Assembly: GCA_036274895.1 (NCBI GenBank)
Contig: DASUEU010000058.1
Coordinates: 1-64,000 of the forward strand
Reading direction: 5' to 3'
From: CALMKX01 sp036274895
Lineage (GTDB): Bacteria > Acidobacteriota > Thermoanaerobaculia > Multivoradales > SZUA-115
Length of the DNA: 64,000 nt
The notes below the pieces were generated by a model, which did no database searches, had not been told where the DNA came from, and saw only the letters and a program-made list of their open reading frames with translations. The translations under genes and the position numbers were made by a program. Shown here piece by piece: positions 15,842-25,411 of this stretch; position 1 is the first letter of the stretch; every line of letters starts with the position of its first letter.

Positions 15842-18541
15842 ATGAGCTCCGCCCCCGCCTGGCACGCCCTGACCGCCGAAGAGACCCTCACCCAGCTCGC
15901 CACCACCGGCCAGGGCTTGACCAGCGAGGAGGCGGCGCGCCGCCTCGCCCAGCACGGCCCCAACGAGCTCGCCGCCGCCGAGCGGGTCTCCCCCTGGGCC
16001 CTCCTCTTCGGCCAATTCAAGAACGTGCTGGTGCTGATCCTGCTCGGTGGCGCCGTGCTCTCCGGCGTCCTCGGCCATGCCGTCGAAGCGATCGCCATCG
16101 CCGTCATCGTCCTGTTCGCGGTGGTCCTCGGGTTCATTCAGGAGTTCCGGGCCGAGCGGGCGCTCGAAGCCCTGAAGCGCATGGCCGCCCCCAACGCCAC
16201 GGTGCTGCGCGACGGCGTCGAGCGCCGCTTGCCCACCCGCGAGCTGGTGCCGGGCGACGTGGTGCTGCTGGCGGCCGGTGACCGCATCCCCGCCGACGCC
16301 CGCCTGCTCGAGGCCGTCAACCTCGAGATCGAGGAGGCCGCCCTGACCGGCGAGTCGGTGGCGGTGCCCAAGGTCACCGAGGCCCTGGGCGACGGCGAGC
16401 TCGCGGTCGGGGATCGCAAGAACATGGTCTTCGCGGGCACGACGGCTACTTACGGCCGAGGCCGGGCGGTCGTCACGGGCACCGGCATGGCCAGCGAGTT
16501 CGGCAAGATCGCCGGCCTGCTGGCCGGCGTCGAGGAGAGCCGGACCTCGCTGCAGGTGGCCCTCGACCGGGTCGGCCACACCCTGGCCCGCGCCGCCTTC
16601 GCGATCATCGCCGTGATCATCGTGGCGAGCGTCATCAAGGCGCGGATGAACGGCGAGCCGGTCGACCTGCTCGACATGCTGCTCTTCGGCATCGCGTTGG
16701 CCGTGGCAGTGGTGCCCGAGGCTCTGCCGGCGGTGGTGACCATCTCCCTCGCCCTGGGCGTGCAGCGGATGGTCAAGCGCCATGCCCTGGTGCGCCGCCT
16801 GCCGGCGGTGGAGACCCTGGGCAGCGTGTCGGTGATCTGCTCGGACAAGACCGGCACCCTGACCAAGGACGAGATGACCGTGCGGCGTATCGTCGTGGCC
16901 GGGCAGACGCTCGAGGTCGAGGGGGCCGGCTACGTGGTGGCCGGGCGGATCCTCGCCGCCGAGGGGGACCTGCCCCAGGAGGCTCTGGCCCGCCTGCTAC
17001 GGGCCGGCGCCCTGGCCAACGACGCCAAGCTGACGGCTGCGGTCGACTCCGAGCAGCGCGAGCACCTGAGGGGCGACCCCACCGAGCTGGCCCTGGTGGT
17101 GGCGGCGGCCAAGGGGGGCGTCCTCAAGTCCGATGCCGACGCCTCCTGGCCCCGCATCGGCGAGATCCCCTTCACCTCCGAGACGCGGCGGATGATCACC
17201 CTCCACGAGGGCGAGGACGGCCGGAGCTTCGCCTGCGCCAAGGGGGCGCCCGAGGCGATCCTCGCCCTGGCCAGCCACGAGCTCGGGGCAGACGGCGTGG
17301 TGCCGCTGACGGAGGCCGCCCGCGCCCGCATCCTCGACGACGTGGCCCGACTCGCCGGCCAGGCCCTGCGGGTGCTGGCCGTGGCCGACAAGCCCGGGGC
17401 TTCGCTCTCGGACTGCGACCAGGGCCTGGTGTTCCTGGGCCTGACCGGGATGATCGATCCACCCCGCCCCGAGGCGGCCGCGGCGATCCGCACCTGCGAG
17501 CGGGCCGGCATCCAGGTGGTGATGATCACCGGCGACCACCCGGCGACCGCCGAGGCCGTGGCCCGGGAGCTGGGCCTGCTGGCCACGGGCAAGGTGGTGA
17601 CCGGCAGCCAGCTCGCGGCCATGAGCGACGAGCAGCTGACGGCGGAGATTGCGGACATCCGGGTCTACGCCCGGGTGTCCCCGGCGGACAAGCTGCGGGT
17701 GGTGACGGCCTTCCAGGCCAAGGGCCGCATCGTGGCGATGACCGGCGACGGCGTCAACGACGCCCCGGCGCTCAAGAAGTCGGACATCGGCGTGGCCATG
17801 GGCATCAACGGCACGGACGTGACCCGCGAGGCCGCGGCCATGACGCTGACCGATGACAACTTCGCCTCGATCGTGGCCGCGGTCGAGGAAGGCCGGGTGA
17901 TCTTCGGCAACATCAAGAAGTACCTGATGTATCTGCTGTCCTCGAACATCGGCGAGCTGGGGCTGATGGTGGCGAGCTTCCTGGTGAATCTGCCGCTGCC
18001 GCTGACGGCGGTGCAGATCCTCTACGTCAACCTGGCCACGGACGGGCTGCCGGCCCTGGCGCTGGCGGTCGATCCCCACGACAAGGATCTGATGCAACGC
18101 CCACCCCGGGACCCGCGCACGGCCCTGTTCACCCGGCCGGTGGTGTCGCTGATGCTGATCGGCGGCCTCTGGTCGGCGTTGGTGAACACGGCCCTGTTCT
18201 CGTGGTCGATCCGCTCCGGCAGCAGCCCGGAGGACGCTCGCAGCCTGGTCTTCGTGGCGATCGTCCTGATCGAGTTCTTCAAGGCCTACAGCTTCCGCTC
18301 GGATCACCTTTCCATCGCCGTCGCCCCGTTCGCCAACAAGTGGCTGAACCTGGCGATCCTCTGGGAGCTGGCCCTGCTCGCCCTGGTCATCATGCTGCCC
18401 TTCTTCCACCGAGTCTTCGGCACCCGCAGCCTGGCCCCCGAAGAGCTGGCCCTGGTGCTCGGCCTGGCCGCAACGGTGATCCCGGTGCTCGAGCTAGGCA
18501 AGTGGCTGGTGCGGCGGGGGGCGCTGGGGAAGGTGATTTGA
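15842..18541 (+). CDS. P-type Ca2+-ATPase-like cation pump (PacL/SERCA type)
   Basis: An 899-residue P-type ATPase of the P2 class. It has an N-terminal cation-ATPase domain, the actuator motif LTGES, M4 with VVPEALP (the ion-binding PEGLP/PEALP motif of Ca2+ pumps) and the phosphorylation site DKTGT with D335. Further on are the nucleotide domain and the hinge TGDGVNDAPALK, then C-terminal helices M5-M10. It exports Ca2+ (or Mn2+) from the cytoplasm using ATP. The gene is divergent from the BamA-like gene across a 109-bp gap. A TAGGAT hexamer at about 15786 could be its -10. Confidence 0.92.
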   Translation: MSSAPAWHALTAEETLTQLATTGQGLTSEEAARRLAQHGPNELAAAERVSPWALLFGQFKNVLVLILLGGAVLSGVLGHAVEAIAIAVIVLFAVVLGFIQEFRAERALEALKRMAAPNATVLRDGVERRLPTRELVPGDVVLLAAGDRIPADARLLEAVNLEIEEAALTGESVAVPKVTEALGDGELAVGDRKNMVFAGTTATYGRGRAVVTGTGMASEFGKIAGLLAGVEESRTSLQVALDRVGHTLARAAFAIIAVIIVASVIKARMNGEPVDLLDMLLFGIALAVAVVPEALPAVVTISLALGVQRMVKRHALVRRLPAVETLGSVSVICSDKTGTLTKDEMTVRRIVVAGQTLEVEGAGYVVAGRILAAEGDLPQEALARLLRAGALANDAKLTAAVDSEQREHLRGDPTELALVVAAAKGGVLKSDADASWPRIGEIPFTSETRRMITLHEGEDGRSFACAKGAPEAILALASHELGADGVVPLTEAARARILDDVARLAGQALRVLAVADKPGASLSDCDQGLVFLGLTGMIDPPRPEAAAAIRTCERAGIQVVMITGDHPATAEAVARELGLLATGKVVTGSQLAAMSDEQLTAEIADIRVYARVSPADKLRVVTAFQAKGRIVAMTGDGVNDAPALKKSDIGVAMGINGTDVTREAAAMTLTDDNFASIVAAVEEGRVIFGNIKKYLMYLLSSNIGELGLMVASFLVNLPLPLTAVQILYVNLATDGLPALALAVDPHDKDLMQRPPRDPRTALFTRPVVSLMLIGGLWSALVNTALFSWSIRSGSSPEDARSLVFVAIVLIEFFKAYSFRSDHLSIAVAPFANKWLNLAILWELALLALVIMLPFFHRVFGTRSLAPEELALVLGLAATVIPVLELGKWLVRRGALGKVI

Positions 18542-18553
18542 AGCGAATGGCAC

Positions 18554-18639
18554 GTAGGCTGGGTTGGCCGTCCGCGGCGTAACCCAGCTCTCACCGATGC
18601 CGGGGAGCTGGGTTACGGCTGACGCCTAACCCAGCCTAC
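18554..18639. repeat. nested double palindrome after the P-type ATPase
   Basis: The outer arms at 18554-18565 and 18628-18639 are perfect 12-bp inverted repeats (gtaggctgggtt / aacccagcctac). The inner arms at 18579-18590 and 18605-18616 are also perfect (gtaacccagctc / gagctgggttac). It lies between two convergent genes and may act as a terminator or be a REP-like element. Confidence 0.75.
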
Positions 18640-18665
18640 CTGCTCGATCGTCTGGAGGCCACTGG

Positions 18666-19760
18666 CTACGGTGCTGTCTGAACGCCCTTGACATCCTCAA
18701 TCGCAATGGCCTGGAGACGGACATCTTCATAGCCCTTGCGCTTGGCGACGAGGCGATAATCAAAGCCAATGCTGCGTCGTCCTCCGTTCAACTCGCGCAC
18801 TTCAAATGAAGTGGCGGTTTGCTTCGCCACATACAGCCCATTGCAGTCGCCCTTGGGGGTCAGGAATACGAGGTAACCCTCGCCAATGTTCACGGTCTCG
18901 GCGAAGACTTCATCGATAGCAACGGCAGCGCGACCGTTCACCAGCGCCGCACGGCCGAAATCCTCAAACCAGTTCTCTGGACTCTCCATGCTATAAAGCT
19001 GCCGCGCACCATAGGATGCCGTCCTTACGACAGCTGACTTGCTTCCGGTTGCGACGAAGTTTCCCTCGACATGAAGTCGAGCGCTTGGTGTCGGCGTGCC
19101 GATGCCGACGTTGCCGCCTGGCGTGAGATTGAACGCGCGCGAGTTGCCGCCGTTGGCGTCGAGCGTAATCGTCTTGGAGTCTGTCCGGATACAGAAATAG
19201 CCCGCCGAATCCGGGGGACACAAGCCGTTGCTGGTATCGGTCGATCCCTTCGTTGACAAGTACGCGGCCACTCCTCCTGAAGTAATTGTCACACCGCGGT
19301 TCGCATTGGTGGCGGGGTCGTTGATTCTCACGCCGCCCTGTTCGACATGAAGTCTGGCGCTTGGGGCCGGCGTTCCGATTCCGACGTTGCCGCTTGGCGT
19401 GAGATTGAACGCGCGCGAGTTACCGCCATTGGCGTCGAGCGTGATCGCCTTGTAGTCTGTCCGGATACAGAGGTAGCCGACCGAGTCCGGAGGACACAGA
19501 GCATTGCTCGTATCGGCCGCGCCCTTCGTTGATAAGTATGCGGCCACTCCTCCTGAAGTAATGATCACGCCGCGGTTCACATTGCTTGCTGCATCGTTGA
19601 TCCTCAGGCCACCTTGCTCGACGTGCAACTTATCCAATGGGTTCGGCGTGCCGATGCCCACAGCACTACTTGTAATGGTAACGTTCTGGGCGTCAACGTT
19701 TGTGGGAGCCAGCAGCAGGATGCCTAACAACAGGGACACTTCGATGTCCTTCCAGCTCAT
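18666..19760 (-). CDS. exported tandem-repeat protein with conserved C-terminal domain
   Basis: A 364-residue protein. The ATG at 19760 has AGGAGAGG immediately upstream and opens a signal peptide ending ...NVDA. Two near-identical 92-residue units follow (VGIGTP-P---LHVEQGG-RIND...), plus the first ~15 residues of a third. The VGIGT-P...LHV motif is common in phage-tail-spike-like and adhesin-like trimeric beta structures. The final ~100 residues (ESPENWFEDFGRAAL..., DEVFAETVN, VFLTPKGDCNGLYVA) form a distinct conserved-looking domain that follows such repeats in other bacteria. A role in cell-surface adhesion is inference. It lies downstream of leader copy B. Confidence 0.75.
   Translation of the reverse strand: MSWKDIEVSLLLGILLLAPTNVDAQNVTITSSAVGIGTPNPLDKLHVEQGGLRINDAASNVNRGVIITSGGVAAYLSTKGAADTSNALCPPDSVGYLCIRTDYKAITLDANGGNSRAFNLTPSGNVGIGTPAPSARLHVEQGGVRINDPATNANRGVTITSGGVAAYLSTKGSTDTSNGLCPPDSAGYFCIRTDSKTITLDANGGNSRAFNLTPGGNVGIGTPTPSARLHVEGNFVATGSKSAVVRTASYGARQLYSMESPENWFEDFGRAALVNGRAAVAIDEVFAETVNIGEGYLVFLTPKGDCNGLYVAKQTATSFEVRELNGGRRSIGFDYRLVAKRKGYEDVRLQAIAIEDVKGVQTAP
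19110..19661 (-). repeat. 276-bp tandem duplication in coding sequence
   Basis: Unit 1 spans 19661-19386 and unit 2 spans 19385-19110, each 92 codons. A partial third unit starts at 19109. The DNA is highly similar between units, so the duplication looks recent and may vary in copy number between strains. Confidence 0.85.
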
Positions 19761-19881
19761 AACCTCTCCTTGTATGATCCTGCCAGCACCAGCGCCAACA
19801 GGGCAATCGAGATCGGCGCTTCCGTTCTTTGTATGGGTATGGGGGTCATGAGCGGCTCCTCGAGACACGAGGATCTTGGAC

Positions 19882-20064
19882 TCACCCGTGCTGGACGAAG
19901 TCACGGGCCGCTAGCGCAGGGCCAGGGAGCCTGAACCGAGCGCCAGGGCAGCGGCGCCGGGAAGGGGCGCTGGTCGGTGCCTCACGCGCAGTCGAGGCGG
20001 CGGCTGTCCAGCGGCCGTGCCGGGCGCTCCGCAGCACGTTTCTACTGCTTAGCAGTTGCGCCAT
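19882..20064 (-). CDS. small leader reading frame, copy B (QLLSSRN family)
   Basis: A 60-residue frame starting at ATG 20064 (MAQLLSSRN...). Relative to copies A and C it has two extra codons at the start, and it shares the QLLSSRN block and the ARHGRW block at the same spacing. Beyond that the three copies drift. A TACACT box lies 6 nt before the ATG (20071-20076) with no SD. The frame ends 121 nt upstream of the tandem-repeat protein gene. No known family was recognised, and it may be a translated leader rather than a stable protein. Confidence 0.35.
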   Translation of the reverse strand: MAQLLSSRNVLRSARHGRWTAAASTAREAPTSAPSRRRCPGARFRLPGPALAARDFVQHG

Positions 20065-20100
20065 GGAAAGAGTGTAGCATTGCGCACGCCTCGTGCATAC
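19888..20100 (-). repeat. dispersed promoter/leader repeat, copy B
   Basis: Related to 7950-8164 and 22140-22350. The shared parts are the GTGCTGGACGAAG segment at its left end (also in copy A), the hairpin ACTGC-TAA-GCAGT (20044-20056), the -10-like box, and the hairpin GCACG-AGG-CGTGC. The remaining bases between 20101 and 20244 show no other feature except a GTGCCAG core near 20181. Confidence 0.55.
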
Positions 20101-20244
20101 AGGGTTTCTTGGGTCTCGGCGGAGAACGGACGAGAGGCGCAGCAGACTATGGGGCGGCAGCTCCGGGGACCGCCGCTTTCGCGGTGCCAGCTCTCCCGGT
20201 GTCGTTCGAGGGCCGCGCCCGAGATCCACTGAGCTTCACCCCGC

Positions 20245-20434
20245 CATGGCCGATGACTCCGTCCTCGAGGAACTTCACTGCCATCGGGTGGAGCTCTACC
20301 GTGAGTGCGGCAACGACCCCCAGACCCTTTCTCGCTTCCTCCAGGAGAAGCAGCGCGCCTCGGGGCGGCCGGTACTACCGCCACCGCCTCACCCGCCGGT
20401 AGAACCTCAGCGGCTCCGCTGGGCTCGGCGCTGA
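20245..20434 (+). CDS. small hypothetical protein
   Basis: A 62-residue frame from ATG 20245. The first half (DDSVLEELHCHRVELYRECG, then ND-QTLSRFLQEKQ) is amphipathic and helical and resembles small proteins of toxin-antitoxin neighbourhoods of the form ILEELHRIREE...GGDL. The second half is Pro/Arg-rich. No clear SD is present. It lies 89 bp upstream of the addiction-module antitoxin gene. Whether it is expressed is uncertain. Confidence 0.4.
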
Positions 20435-20447
20435 CCCCTGCGCCACG

Positions 20448-20470
20448 CCCGAGGTGCCAGGCACTTCGGG
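20448..20470. repeat. GTGCCAGGCAC palindrome
   Basis: A 23-nt near-perfect palindrome with arms CCCGA/TCGGG and core GTGCC-A-GGCAC. It is the fullest copy of the GTGCCAG element family in the window. Confidence 0.65.
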
Positions 20471-20523
20471 CAACGCTCCGAGGGGCGGCCTGGGGGCTGC
20501 GCGACGGCTTATACTTGCCCGCA

Positions 20524-20748
20524 ATGGACATCAAGTCGCTGGCTCGCCAAGCCCTCAGCCTGCCGCCCAACGAGCGGGCCAGGCTGGCGCAGGAGCTCCT
20601 CGAGAGTCTCGATTCGCCCCCCGAGCGCAAGCTCGACCAGATCTGGCTCGATGAGGCCGAACACCGCGGCCGGCAGATCGACGACGGCTCGGTGGCGCTG
20701 GTCCCTGGAGACGAGGTGCTGCGCAAGGCCCAGGCGCTGTCGAAGTGA
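20524..20748 (+). CDS. addiction-module antitoxin (CHP02574/RHH-like)
   Basis: A 74-residue protein. The pattern of SLARQALSLPPNERARLAQELLESLD, then a short linker and W-DEAEHRGRQIDDG with a final LVPGDEVL, is that of the putative addiction-module component family that partners ParE/RelE toxins. It acts as antitoxin and autorepressor in known systems. The start ATG lies 8 nt after a TATACT box (20510-20515), suggesting a leaderless transcript. The toxin frame that follows, overlapping by GTGA, is broken (see 20745), so this antitoxin is now orphaned. Confidence 0.8.
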   Translation: MDIKSLARQALSLPPNERARLAQELLESLDSPPERKLDQIWLDEAEHRGRQIDDGSVALVPGDEVLRKAQALSK

Positions 20749-20794
20749 AGCACGCCTTCTACCCGGCGGAGGAGGCCGAGCACCTCAAGCCGCC
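20745..20794 (+). pseudogene. truncated ParE/RelE toxin start
   Basis: A GTG at 20745 overlaps the antitoxin stop (GTGA) and starts KHAFYPAEEAEHLK, the usual first residues of ParE-family toxins (KHAF-P-AE-E---A). The similarity ends at about residue 15, exactly where a GTGCCAG palindromic element begins (20795). After that the frame reads unrelated sequence and runs antisense into the ankyrin gene. The toxin body is missing, presumably deleted. Confidence 0.6.
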
Positions 20795-20815
20795 CCGAAG
20801 TGCCAGCCATCTCGG
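20795..20815. repeat. GTGCCAG palindromic element at toxin breakpoint
   Basis: Arms CCGA/TCGG flank AGTGCCAGCCATC. It is 19/21 identical to the copy inside the HupE-like gene (11897-11917). It marks the point where the toxin gene loses homology. Confidence 0.6.
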
Positions 20816-20854
20816 ACGCCGGCTCCAGCATGACGCAGGTCGCGCTCCCCAGCC

Positions 20855-21943
20855 TCATTGCCTCTTCGAGGCTGCCAGCAGGAGCTCCCTCGCCTCCGGC
20901 GGTGTGCACTCCTTCACCACATCGAGTGGAGTCTTTCCGCTGCGATCCGGCAGATCTGGATCGGCTCCATGCTCCAGCAACAAGCGAATCAAAGACGGCG
21001 CGGCACGTTGCTCGACAATGCTCCGACGTGTCTCAGCACTCCGGAAGAACAGCCAGAATCCTCCCGGCAATTGTTCGCATGCGAACACGGCGAGGTGGAG
21101 CGGCGAGAAGCCGTCCTGATCCGCTGCACTCACCTTCGCGCCCTTCGCCAGCAGCGCCTCCACGGCTCGTCGCCGCCCGAGCTCGACAGCCTCGTGGAGG
21201 GGCGGGTACATTCCCAGGTTGGGATCAGCGCCCAACTCCAACAGGCGAATGGCGGTGTCCTCATGGTTTGCGATGATCGCAAGCTCGAGCGGCGTAAAGC
21301 CCCAGTACGTCGTGGCGTTGAGTGCGGCCCCTTGCTCTGCCAACGCGACACACTCCGCGGTGCGCCCGCCGAACGCAGCCTCGTGCAGCTTTTCGCCGTG
21401 CAAGAGAGCAAGCGGGAATTCATCACCTGCCGCCGTGAGCGCCCAGCTGAGGTCTTTCGGCGTGGAGGTGAACCGATACCCAAACGGCAGCACGTCAGGA
21501 GGTATCGGTTTCGGCCACCTCGTCCAGCTGGATTCCAGGTCCCGATCGGAGTGGAGCAGGCGCACCGTGCCGCCATGCTCATAGCGATAGATGCCGCCCT
21601 CCAGCTTCGACTTCCGCGGCGCCAGGTTCCCGGCATGGCGGAACACGATCGAGCGGCCGTCGGCGGCGACTGCGAACGTCTTCTGAGTGAGACCTGCGCC
21701 GCCGAGGGTGGAGATGGCGTATTCGGGTCCGCCGGACCGCACGGTGCCCACATACACCTCTTTGCCTCTGGAGTCGTGATCGTAGATGTCGAACCGCTCC
21801 CACTTGTAGATGCCGAAGCCGCCGGTCACACGCTTGGCGACAAACACATCGGAGAGTCTCACCGGCGGCTCAGCCGCCCCGAGATCACAGGCCAGGAGCA
21901 GAACGAGGACCGAGCTGACGAGATGACGACGCTGGAGCCCCAT
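20855..21943 (-). CDS. exported ankyrin-repeat protein
   Basis: A 362-residue protein with a signal peptide; LVLLLAC at residues 13-19 could be a lipobox, making it a lipoprotein. Residues 25-170 form an unrecognised domain with short beta-like motifs (YEHGGTVRLLHSD). Residues about 175-362 hold four to five ankyrin repeats (GFTPLELAIIANHEDTAIRL, then PPLHEAVELGRRRAVEALLA; DGFSPLHLAV; LIRLLLEHGADPDLPD). Ankyrin arrays mediate protein binding. It lies downstream of leader copy C with a 184-bp gap, and its 3' end meets the broken toxin locus. Confidence 0.8.
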   Translation of the reverse strand: MGLQRRHLVSSVLVLLLACDLGAAEPPVRLSDVFVAKRVTGGFGIYKWERFDIYDHDSRGKEVYVGTVRSGGPEYAISTLGGAGLTQKTFAVAADGRSIVFRHAGNLAPRKSKLEGGIYRYEHGGTVRLLHSDRDLESSWTRWPKPIPPDVLPFGYRFTSTPKDLSWALTAAGDEFPLALLHGEKLHEAAFGGRTAECVALAEQGAALNATTYWGFTPLELAIIANHEDTAIRLLELGADPNLGMYPPLHEAVELGRRRAVEALLAKGAKVSAADQDGFSPLHLAVFACEQLPGGFWLFFRSAETRRSIVEQRAAPSLIRLLLEHGADPDLPDRSGKTPLDVVKECTPPEARELLLAASKRQ

Positions 21944-22127
21944 GCCTCACCTCCCTTGCAGGAATCCAAGTCTCAGTGCGGTCTACACGGCTTCTTGCAT
22001 CCAACGATCCTGGCCTGAGCAGCTACGGAGCCGCCCGCTGGAGGCCCCGCGTCATGCGCCACCGCTCCTGCTGCTCTCTCTCGTCGCGTGGCGCCCCAGT
22101 GGGGACGCCTCCGCTTGGAGCCGCGAG

Positions 22128-22307
22128 CTACCAGAAAACTGTCACTTCACCGCGGGCCCCAGGGGCAGGCCCTGGAGATTGCATCGACCGCCGGCGAGAC
22201 AGCGCCGGGTGGGTCCTGGTTTGGGCGTCTGTGGCTGAGTCGCGGGTGACTCGCCAGCGGGCGTGCCGGGCTCTCTGGACCTGGCTTTTGCTACTTAGCA
22301 GTTGCAC
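22128..22307 (-). CDS. small leader reading frame, copy C (QLLSSRN family)
   Basis: A 59-residue frame from GTG 22307 to TAG 22128. The first ~30 codons align gap-free with copy A (QLLSSKS, ARHARWRVTRDSA, DAQT). Several changes are synonymous. TACAAT (22317-22322) lies 9 nt before the GTG with no SD. The ankyrin gene starts 184 nt further on. Like copies A and B it is probably a translated leader; its function is unknown. Confidence 0.4.
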   Translation of the reverse strand: MQLLSSKSQVQRARHARWRVTRDSATDAQTRTHPALSRRRSMQSPGPAPGARGEVTVFW

Positions 22308-22350
22308 TGTATAGAGATTGTAACACGGTGCACCTTCCGGATGCGCAGAC
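22140..22350 (-). repeat. dispersed promoter/leader repeat, copy C
   Basis: The best match to copy A: the 70 bp around TCGCGGGTGACTCGCCAGCG are nearly identical. In this copy both hairpins differ from copies A and B in single bases that retain G-U pairing only when the minus strand is the RNA (GCAUC/GGUGC and CUGC/GUAG). Between 21944 and 22127, and 22351 and 22464, nothing else was recognised. Confidence 0.6.
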
Positions 22351-22464
22351 CAACTCTGGGCCTCAGCTCGGCGGGCAACGCCTGCGTCGCCCCTACGACA
22401 GAGGGGCGGCCCGGAGCAACTCCCTTCCCCCGGCCCGCTTGGGACTTGCGGAGCCAGGCTGCCT

Positions 22465-25335
<2,871 letters not shown>

Positions 25336-25370
25336 GGGACGGGGGACTGTAGCATAAACAAGGCGCAAGG

Positions 25371-25392
25371 GGCCCCCGGTCTCCCGGGGGCC
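25371..25392 (-). terminator. intrinsic-terminator-like hairpin, copy 1
   Basis: On the minus strand a 9-bp GGCCCCCGG/CCGGGGGCC stem closed by a GAGA loop follows the stop of the exported beta-sandwich gene (25412) by about 20 nt. A T-rich stretch (CCTTGTTTATG) begins several nucleotides later. The same hairpin plus flank (about 34 bp) recurs at 28246-28267. Confidence 0.6.
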
Positions 25393-25411
25393 TGGATGGT
25401 GCGAACCGCGC

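Noticed and set aside
15736..16137. N-terminal extension of the BamA-like frame
   Set aside because: It lies antisense to the P-type ATPase and has no signal peptide; the GTG at 15732 opens directly on one.
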